Shown: positions 56,641-64,000 of the stretch, piece after piece
Layout of the letters: the number at the start of each line of letters is the position of its first letter
Numbering within the stretch: the stretch's first letter is position 1
Assembly (NCBI GenBank): GCA_012184525.1
Contig: WOFQ01000057.1
Coordinates: 62,001 to 126,000 of the forward strand
Length of the DNA: 64,000 nucleotides
Direction of reading: 5' to 3'
DNA from: Xenoacremonium recifei
Taxonomy: Eukaryota; Ascomycota; Sordariomycetes; Hypocreales; Nectriaceae
The notes under the pieces: generated by a model
What the model was told of the DNA's origin: nothing
Seen by the model: only the letters and a program-made list of their open reading frames with translations
Databases searched by the model: none
Program-made: the position numbers and the translations under genes

Positions 56641-57531
56641 CTACAAACTTGCCGCCACAACCTTCTTCTTAGTGTTAGCCCTCAAGAGAGCCACGGCCTC
56701 AGCCTTGTCGGCCTCCTCCTTCTGTCTCCGGGAGTGCCTCGAACTTGCTATGCAGACGCCCCCAAATAGGACTATAGAAATAACAGCAAAGACAACGGCA
56801 ACAATGATCCCCGCTGTACCCATAGGCTTTATTTCCATACAGATATCCGCATCCGATTCAGTTGTGCACATTAGGTGGGGAGCACACGTGCTTGATTTCC
56901 ATTCGACCGTTGAGCATGTTTGCGTGTTGGTTACGCCACCGGTAGTCACGACATCGCAGTCTGTGGTGGTAATCATGGTGGTAGTGAAGCACACGGTGCC
57001 TGTGTTCACCTTTCCAGAAGTAAAGGTTGAGGTCGATGTTGCCGTCGATGCAGAAGTTGATGAAGTGGTCGAGACTGATGAGCTGGACGTGGTTGTGGCG
57101 GTAGAGGCTTCAGTTGTGGAAGTGGTGGAGGAAGACGTGCTTGACGTGGAGCTCGTGGATGAAGTAGTGGATGTCGAGGATGAGGATGAGGATGAGCTCG
57201 TCGTCTCAACTGTGGACGTGGCATCTTGGGCTGCCGAGGAAGCTTGTGTTGACGCTGCTGAACTTGCGGCTGCTGCGTCCCGTCTCTTAAGGCGTCTCAG
57301 ATCCCTGTCCGTCGCTAAGTCCTGGCAAAGGAGAAGAGTTCGATATGCTTCTTGTTTCGCCTCCTCGACAGTGCACCCAGCGTCAATATAACAGTCCATC
57401 AAAGTCCATTCGTCATATATTTCGAGAAGCGAGAGGCAATAGGAGAGAGCATCTTTCTCCCCACAATGGGTATCATCGATGAGAGATGGTCCATGCTTGG
57501 AGAAGCATTCATTGTTGGTACCGGCAGTCAT
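56641..57531 (-). CDS. Ser/Thr-rich membrane-anchored surface protein
   Basis: About 296 residues from the first ATG (57531). Order: a six-cysteine N-terminal domain of about 70 residues (NECF, THC, SYC, MDC, AGC, LLC), a long Ser/Thr tract typical of O-mannosylated stalks, a second Cys-containing region (GTVCFTTT, TTDCDV, QTCSTVEW, STCAPHLMC, DICMEI), one transmembrane helix (GIIVAVVFAVISIVLFGGVCIA) and a short basic cytoplasmic tail. This is the layout of fungal wall sensors (Wsc/Mid2-like), but no WSC domain is recognised. The signal sequence is a problem: hydrophobic ILVIASVLIS precedes the ATG in the same open frame (from 57588, a TTG), so an upstream exon may be missing. Confidence 0.7.
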   Translation of the reverse strand: MTAGTNNECFSKHGPSLIDDTHCGEKDALSYCLSLLEIYDEWTLMDCYIDAGCTVEEAKQEAYRTLLLCQDLATDRDLRRLKRRDAAAASSAASTQASSAAQDATSTVETTSSSSSSSSTSTTSSTSSTSSTSSSTTSTTEASTATTTSSSSVSTTSSTSASTATSTSTFTSGKVNTGTVCFTTTMITTTDCDVVTTGGVTNTQTCSTVEWKSSTCAPHLMCTTESDADICMEIKPMGTAGIIVAVVFAVISIVLFGGVCIASSRHSRRQKEEADKAEAVALLRANTKKKVVAASL

Positions 57532-58621
57532 GCTGATAAGGACTGAAGCGATAACTAAAATCGGCGCCGATTGCGGGAGAACTAACAACGAGGAAGAGAC
57601 GAACGAGTGACTGGAGTCAGTTGAAGACGACCTTTGTCAGAGTACTTGTTATGAAGATTTACGTGAACAAGCGGACGACGATTCAAACTTATACAGACCC
57701 GCGCAACAGACGACGATCCATTGTCACATCCTCATTTGCCCAATAAGAGCTGAATTGGCCCATCGTTGACAAGAACGAAACACCCGGGCTGTGCAGATCT
57801 AGCATAGCAGCCCATCTCCCCACAGCGAGCTACGCGTCCTGGTGGCTTGATTGAGGGCATTGCGAGGAGCTTACGACGCGCCACAGCCCTTTTTTTTTGT
57901 GTTATGGATCTGGTCGTAGCTGGGGCCAATTATAGAAGTACCGGGTTGACGCCACTACGTCTGCCGCTTAGCAATTGTACTAGAAGTCCAGACGAGTCAG
58001 GGGAAGAAAAATTATTTATCACGGTCCGTGCCCCGTTACGTCGGCGCGCAGAAATATATTCAGCCGCGTTGCCCAGCGAGAGTGTGGACGTAATTCTGGA
58101 GGTTCCCAGCGACGTCACGGAGCAAGAAGGGGTGTCAATTCAGTCCTGGAGCACTTATCCTGCCACTGATTTCGGTTGCAATTTAAAGTTCTTCAATTGC
58201 CGATACCTCTGGCTGTAAAGCCGTGCGGAAATGTCGCATCTTACAATCCGCAACAACGCGCTCGGCATCCCCCCTACAGGACGATGTTCTCGAGCCGTGA
58301 CTGATTGTCGCCGGTACCGTTCTCGGTCGCTTCTTTCGAACCTAGACGAGACAAACCGAGGCTCAAATTCACTGTAGATCCGGTTCTTTAATAAGCCGTC
58401 TAGCGGAGTCTCTCGGGGAGGTGGTGTCGGCCATGAAGCCCGAACCCGAAAGAGACAACCGGTATTCCCGCACGTCAATATCCGTAGGCTAGCTCCTCGC
58501 ATATCGCCTAGCCAATGGGGGTTCCGCCAGCTTATCTGACGCAGCCGTTCGCTCACCAGCGCCCTTCGCCTGAAGCTCCTCTGATGAGATATCATGCTTC
58601 AACATCATCACCTTCATCATC
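57532..58621. promoter_or_regulatory. Divergent intergenic region
   Basis: 1,090 bases between the surface-protein gene (-) and a regulator (+). An upstream exon with the signal-peptide start of the surface protein may lie at 57590-57740. Frames at 57847-58600 on both strands lack motifs. Confidence 0.4.
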
Positions 58622-60887
58622 ATGCCTCGCCCAAAAGTACCTGCACATCAGCGACGTAGGGCAGAAGAGGCCTGTGTCACTTGTCGGGAAACCAAGAAAC
58701 GGTGCAGCGGCTCGGTTCCATGCCTTCAATGCTCTCGTCGGGGCTTGGAGCGTCGGTGCTTTATCTCGCACGCGCCCCGCGGATCTAGGACCAAGACAAT
58801 GACCAGGAGCTCGCGTGGCTCCATCAGAACGTCTACTTCGTCGTGGGACCCTGAGGCCTCCCTCGATCGACATTCGCTGCCAGGGACCGAGTCTTCACAA
58901 TCGGAAATAGCAAGCGTCGCAGATACGACCTTGCGCCCGGCATCACCTCGACCGCAGCAGCCGGATGGTGAAGCTGCTGAAAAGGAAGATGCATCGTCAT
59001 CGCCGAGTGGTCCTTGCATGCTCTGGAACTCGCGCGGCGAGCGAGGCAAGCCCATTGCACCCTGTCATCACGCATTGGTAGCTAACCTGTGTTGAATAGT
59101 ATTTATTGGAAGAGCATCATCAATCTCCTTCTTGCAAGCCATCCGCGGCCTTGTCGCGCAGGAGATTGGCCCATGTCCGTTCTCACACAATGGATACAAT
59201 GATAAGATGTTGGAGATCGACTTCCCCCAGAATGGTCAACCTGTCGAGCCTCTGAGCCTATCACAGAAGCAGGATTACTTGCGTCACTACCTTTCAGTGG
59301 TCAGTCATTCTTTGGTATGGTCATTTCTAGTATTGCTGATCACACATTCGCATTCAGACAGAAGGGTTACTTCTCCTGTTCGACTCGTCGGAGTTGGAAA
59401 GCCTCACCTTATCCCCCTTTGACCAGTCAGGAGCCCTCGGCAATGTCTTGCCTCCCATGAAAACGGCCTCTATACTCCTTGTCATGGCCATTGGGGCACA
59501 AGCCGAGTCGCCTCTCAGTGCCAAGACAGTCGGTACATCGTGTTTCCGCGAAGCACAACGTCTTGCCTTTGCTGGGTTCCTCCATGATCCAGACGTGGAC
59601 ATGGTTCGTGCATTCCTACTCATGGCTTACTATATGCTGGGCGAGTGTCGCAGAAACACTGCGTATATGTACTTGGGAATTGCCTGTCGAGGTGCCCTTG
59701 CTCTGGGTCTGCATCGTCGTGACTCAGAGTCCGAGACACTCGATGCTCGTGATCAGCTTAGGTACGATCTAGCCATCGGTATTGCTTTCCCTTGAATGCT
59801 TTCCACTGACATCTTAAAACAGATTGCAAGTGTGGATGAGTGTATGTATTGTCGACCAACTCGCCAACTCTATCCTTGGCCGATCCGGTATGATCGGCTC
59901 GGTGTCCGGGACTGACGTGAAAGCCATGTTGAGTCTTGGAAACTCGGGTAACGATGCGGCAAGGTATTTGGTGGCTGCGTACGAGATCGTGGCCATCGTT
60001 AGCGACATCAAGGACAACATATACGAGAAGAAGACCATCACACACTCCGATGTCGAGCAGCTTCTTCAAAGCATTGAACAATGGAAGCAAAGCCTCCTCA
60101 AATCTCTCCCTGGGTTTACTTCTGCAAATAACCTAGATACGACTGGGCCTGCAACTAACCGGGGCGCTGTCGCCAAGATTCACCTGGGATGCTTGTACTA
60201 TTGGGCTGTTACGTTGGTCACGAGGCCATTTCTTATATCTGCCATCATCGCAAAACCACCAAGGCCTGTCTCACGCTCTCACATTGCTACTGCGTGTTTA
60301 GACGCCGCTGTATATCTTTGTCAGACCTGTGCTGAAGCGCGCGATGCTAGTATCTTGCCACGAAGTATGTGCATGCTGAAGTAAGTTAGGATGATGATTC
60401 AACCCGACTCCACCTGCTTTAATGCTAATCATACATCAGGGCTTTAGTCTTTGCCGCTGGGTTAGTTTTGGGCGTTCACATCTTCTCCAGCCCAAGTGTC
60501 AAGGGCGAAATTCGATCGGCCTATCACGACGCGAAAGAAATTCTCGTTTATTTCTCGGGCCAAAGCCCTCAGGCGGGCCACTATGCCGATATTCTCAAGT
60601 CCTTGTCGAATGCTATTTCCCAAAGATATTCGGGTGATTCTTCGCCGAATACCAGTCGATACGTATCCAAGATCTTCAACCTTCAACCCTCACCACCTCC
60701 TTTGACAAACGACAACATGAGCGACAATAACTGGCTGCAGTTGAATCAAGATTCCCAAATCGAACTTATACCGTTAGACGCCGAGTCATTAGATTGGTCA
60801 TTTGCAACTTTGGAGGGATACGACATCAATCCAGACTGGGGAAGTTTGGACGTCTCGCAATGGGACAATCCTTCCACCCTAACTTGA
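58622..60887 (+). CDS. Zn2Cys6 fungal-specific transcription factor
   Basis: About 677 residues; exons 58622-59045, 59100-59299, 59358-59761, 59823-60380, 60440-60887. Zinc cluster ACVTCRETKKRCSGSVPC then LQCSRRGLERRC, with cysteines at about 18, 21, 28, 34, 37 and 46. A Ser/Thr/Pro-rich linker is followed by the fungal-specific domain, with IGRASSISFLQAIRGLV, YYMLGECRRNTAYMYLGIACRGALALGLHRR and NRGAVAKIHLGCLYYWAVTLVTRPFL. The first intron (59046-59099) needs a GC donor (GAG/GCAAGC); GT alternatives in the area would leave only about 36 bases. The C-terminus is acidic with aromatic residues. It lies upstream of, and in the same direction as, the salicylate-hydroxylase-like gene, a likely target by position. 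Confidence 0.86.
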
Positions 60888-61520
60888 GCTCCCGCACGCG
60901 ATCATCGAGTATGAGAGCAATTGTGTACATTGAACGATTTAATGAACATTTACGATACCCTCGAATTTACTATGAACCAACAATTATGAAGTAGACCTCT
61001 CAATATTCCTTGACTTTGCCACAGTAGTCAAAACTCAACATTTTACCAAGCATTTGAGCGTCTTCTTTCCGTGATGAACGTACGATCGGAAGATATCGAG
61101 ATAAGTTCCGAGATCCGTCTGCTTCCCTATCTATTGTTGCTCCCTATCATACCAAAACTGAAGTGGTGGTGCATTACCCGCCATATGGCGGCTATGGGGG
61201 GAGCCTCCGACGGATAATGCACCCACCATTACACTTCCAGCGGCCGCAAGCGTCGGCTACCACACCACCCTTTGCCGCATTTCAATGGGCGCTGTGCTTT
61301 CGAAATCGGTTTTCAGTGTATTTGCCTTTATCTATTCGTCCTTTTCCGAAGCTCTAAATGCCGATCTAGAGATAACCGTTCCCTTGGGATATGTGTGGGT
61401 GGGCTATGATGCGCTCATATAAGTACCGCGCTGATCTTCTCTGTTGGCTGTTTTCGAAGGCATACCACTTCTAGTATCACTCAAGAGACTTCTTAAGATT
61501 ACCAGATACTAGAAACAGCA
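60888..61520. promoter_or_regulatory. Spacer and promoter of the FAD monooxygenase
   Basis: 633 bases. CCGCCATATGGCGG, an inverted repeat, lies near 61180-61193, and a TATAA-like ATATAAG near 61418-61424 is about 100 bases before the ATG. No gene is seen. Confidence 0.45.
61180..61193. promoter_or_regulatory. 14-base perfect palindrome CCGCCATATGGCGG
   Basis: Perfect inverted repeat with CCG/CGG ends, between the Zn2Cys6 regulator and the monooxygenase and about 330 bases upstream of the latter. A possible regulator site. Confidence 0.45.
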
Positions 61521-63010
61521 ATGGCTTGGAAACGTCTCAGTGTTGGCGTGGTTGGTGGTGGTATTGGTGGCATGTCTGTTGCGATAGCCCTCCGCCGAGC
61601 AGGCCATGATGTGACCATCTATGAGAGGTCAGATTACGCAGGCGAGGTCGGAGCTTCTGTGTCATGCGCAGCAAATGGAACCCGATGGCTCCACGAATGG
61701 AACGTCGATGTCGCCAAGGGAGATCCTGTCGTTCTCAAGAAGCTCATTAACCGTGACTGGAAGACCGGCGAGCCCGTGAGTGTTTACGACCTTGCGGATT
61801 ACGAGGAGCGCTGGGGATACGTATACAACATGTTCCATCGACAGTATATGCACTCTATGCTGAAAGATTCTGCACTTGGTGAAGGAGAAGGCCCTGCTGC
61901 AAAGCTGGAGGTAAACCACAAGGTGAGCATCATACCATAGTTCAATCAAAGAATTATGCTAACGACATAAACTAGTGTCAAGACATTGATCTGGAGACCA
62001 GCACCATTACCTTTAAGAATGGTGTTACTGCGAAGCACGACCTGATTGTTGGTGCTGACGGGATCGGCTCAACGGTCAGAGGAGTCATTGGTATTCATCC
62101 TGCGAAACGTCCTTCAGATCAAAGCTGCCTGCACTGCAATGTGATGACAGAAGATGCTGTAAAGGCGGGTCTTGTCGATTATTCGCAAGATAGTGCCCTC
62201 GAGTACTGGGGTGGTCAAGAAGGCAAATGGGACAAGATTGTGTTGTCGCCCTGCAATGGTGGCAAGATCCTGTCCTACTACTGTTTCTTCCCCCGAGAGC
62301 AGGGAGACTACACCAGCCAGTCCTGGGGCGCGGAGGACCGCCCGCTTGAAGAGCTCTTGAGCCCCTATCCTAATCTGGACCGACAGGTTTTTGCCCACCT
62401 CTCTATTGGCAAGGACATTCAGCCCTGGCGGCTCTGGATGCACGACCCTTACCCTTACATGCACAAGGCCAATGTTTGCCTTCTTGGTGACGCCGGCCAT
62501 CCCATGATGCCGCACCAGAGCCAAGGCGCTTGTATGGCTATTGAAGATGCTGCCGCGCTCGGCATCTTATTCAGCCCCAAGTATTTTGATGGTGATGTTG
62601 CTAAGTCTCTGGCTGTTTACACCGAAGTTCGTTTGCCACGAGCAACCCGTGTCCAGTCTGCTGCTGCTAAAGCTGCCTACAACATCAATGAGCGAATTGG
62701 TTAGTTCTCTATGTAAAGAAAGTTTAGGCATCCTTTCTGACACGCTTTAGGGTTCTCTGAGAACAAGAATATCGCCACTTACAAGGTGGAAGATGAGAGA
62801 AAGAAGCTTACTATCGAGGAGATGAATGCGTGAGTCATGAGTGCACTGTAGTACTGCGTTGCGGCATTGCTAATTCCTTGCAGGTACGATATGTACAGAG
62901 ATATTGAGGAGAAGCTAGCGATGCAAAAGGGCGATAAATACCTAGGCAAGTTTATCTGTGGGTTGCCTATCGGTCTTGAGCTTCCAAATGGTGTCACAAT
63001 TGGTGCATGA
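61521..63010 (+). CDS. FAD-dependent monooxygenase, salicylate-hydroxylase-like
   Basis: About 443 residues; exons 61521-61922, 61976-62699, 62751-62829, 62884-63010. Group A flavoprotein hydroxylase: N-terminal GVVGGGIGGMSVAIALRRAGHDV binds FAD, the DG motif is IVGADGIGSTVR, and the GD motif is LLGDAGHPMMPHQSQGACMAIEDAAAL, which matches the salicylate/6-hydroxynicotinate hydroxylase type closely. ATG 61521 opens directly into the Rossmann strand. It would hydroxylate (often decarboxylatively) an aromatic acid using NADH and O2. The Zn2Cys6 regulator upstream on the same strand is a probable partner. Confidence 0.9.
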
Positions 63011-63715
63011 ATACCATATTTTATGGGGATGGACATATTGTCATGATTTGATGTGAAGCATTATCAAGCATTTGGGGGCGCGTTGTACAATTGCAGATAT
63101 CCTTGCGTAAGATAGACACTTAGAATGGAACACAGTTACAGCCTGCATTAAATGACGTACAAGATTGAACCTCATGGCAAAGAGCAAAGTTTAGGGAAAC
63201 TATCTTCAGCAATACGACTAACATTTGTTCTTGGCTTGCTTGCACTTGCTCTCGGCGTAGTTGAGCTCCGTCCCAAGTGAAAAAGTACAGGGTAGGTAGA
63301 ATTTAATTACATTAGCATTCTGCCGCAATTAAAATAGCGATCGATATAGTTACTCCGTTATGGGTAAAGACTTGCAAGCAAACAGGGGACATACATAAGA
63401 AACGACTATCATATACTATAATCTCACATTGTAGTTGCTACTCTCAACATTCACCGAGAGTATTTAGGGTCTGCGCGATTGGCGGGATGATATATGCAAA
63501 ACACTGGAAACAAGAGATTGTCGAAGGCACAAGCTTGATGAATGAAACCTCCAATTGAAACCGCGTAAGGTGCAGTGAATAAATATTGAGTATTCTAATG
63601 AGCTGGTGGACCATGACTCCGTACTTCCTATCGCTTGAAATTGATTCCGCTAAGTATCCGACAATTCGCCTCACCCACTATGGTAACTAAGTCATCTCAT
63701 CGGGCGTGGATCCGA
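63011..63715. other. Intergenic region
   Basis: 705 bases, moderately A/T-rich, between the convergent 3' ends of the monooxygenase and the partial gene at the window edge. No gene is seen. Confidence 0.5.
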
Positions 63716-64000
63716 TTACGCAGGAAGCTCTGCCGAGAAATTATTGGCTGGCAGCTCAGAGTAATGATGGTTGCTACCGTCAGGAGATGCGACCTTCGTC
63801 GATGCTGGCGAGTAAATCTCCTGTGGTGGTATCTCCTTTGTCTCCGAATACAACGGGGCCGTTTGTTGAGGGTACATATTGGTCATCTCTTGAGGTGTTG
63901 CGCCGTCATCATTGCCCAGCTCCGCAGGTCCTCGTGTCATCCCGTTGCCTCTTCTCCTCCTCCGCAGCAAGAAGCCTATAGCGACAACGAGAAGAACAAC
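63716..64000 (-). CDS. C-terminus of a single-pass membrane protein (partial)
   Basis: 95 codons in frame up to the window edge; stop at 63716. The visible part begins in a transmembrane helix (VVLLVVAIGFLL), followed at once by a stop-transfer run of arginines (RRRRR), then a Pro/Ser/Glu/Tyr-rich cytoplasmic tail of about 75 residues (PPQEIYSP, NNFSAELPA). This is the usual end of fungal Ser/Thr-rich surface proteins with one membrane span. The extracellular part lies outside the window. Confidence 0.65.
   Translation of the reverse strand, partial: VVLLVVAIGFLLRRRRRGNGMTRGPAELGNDDGATPQEMTNMYPQQTAPLYSETKEIPPQEIYSPASTKVASPDGSNHHYSELPANNFSAELPA

Noticed and set aside
56672..57391. Long plus-strand frame (239 codons) opposite the Ser/Thr-rich gene
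   Set aside because: The Val/Asp/Glu-rich composition is just the complement of Ser/Thr codons. The minus strand has the membrane helix and cysteine pattern.
1..64000. CRISPR arrays, insertion sequences, rRNA genes or intact transposons
   Set aside because: No repeat arrays, terminal inverted repeats with a transposase or reverse-transcriptase frames, or rRNA-like sequence were seen. The window is nuclear fungal DNA.

Overview
This is nuclear DNA of a filamentous ascomycete, most likely a member of the Eurotiales (Aspergillus/Penicillium type). Most genes are split by short introns of about 45-75 bases with GT..AG ends and a CTAAC/CTGAC-like branch site. Six fungal-type transcription factors sit among P450s, FAD monooxygenases, short-chain dehydrogenases (SDRs) and sugar or amino-acid transporters. 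There is no operon structure. Gene models below were spliced by eye from reading frame, intron borders and family motifs. Coordinates are outer CDS limits, with introns listed in each entry. No transcript data or database search was used.

Layout. 0.8-3.0 kb: alpha-glucoside-type MFS transporter (+). 3.4-4.2 kb: small secreted hydrophobic protein (-). 4.2-7.85 kb: gene-poor stretch. 7.85-8.9 kb: SDR (+). 9.1-11.1 kb: MFS sugar/lactose-type transporter (-). 11.5-13.4 kb: Zn2Cys6 regulator (+). 13.9-20.1 kb: P450 (-) and FAD monooxygenase (+) sharing one divergent promoter, followed by a Zn2Cys6 regulator (+). 20.7-23.3 kb: Zn2Cys6 regulator (-). 24.5-26.2 kb: alpha-arrestin (+). 26.5-28.0 kb: fungal-specific regulator without a zinc cluster (-). 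28.7-29.0 kb: two tandem tRNA-Ser(GCT) genes (-). 29.3-34.2 kb: ankyrin protein (+), SDR (-), SYLF-domain protein (-). 35.1-35.5 kb: small membrane protein (-).

The most interesting part is 35.7-56.4 kb. It holds a dienelactone-hydrolase-family protein, a Zn2Cys6 regulator, a P450, an SDR, a Baeyer-Villiger-type monooxygenase, an alpha/beta-hydrolase (esterase), an MDR-family reductase, a bicupin related to quercetinases, a second SDR, a transaldolase-family protein and an amino-acid/GABA-type permease. No polyketide synthase, NRPS or terpene synthase is present, so the set looks like a catabolic or biotransformation cluster rather than a classical biosynthetic one. A palindrome CGG-ANT-CCG, the sort of site a Zn2Cys6 dimer binds, occurs exactly five times by eye. 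All five copies lie in upstream regions of this cluster: hydrolase/regulator, BVMO, esterase, MDR and cupin. One-mismatch versions lie in the two divergent promoters and before the permease. The regulator at 37.6-40.2 kb is the obvious candidate reader, possibly of its own promoter too. This is an inference from sequence.

56.6-57.5 kb: Ser/Thr-rich membrane-anchored surface protein (-). 58.6-60.9 kb: Zn2Cys6 regulator (+). 61.5-63.0 kb: salicylate-hydroxylase-like monooxygenase (+). 63.7 kb to the end: C-terminus of another membrane-anchored protein (-), cut by the window edge.
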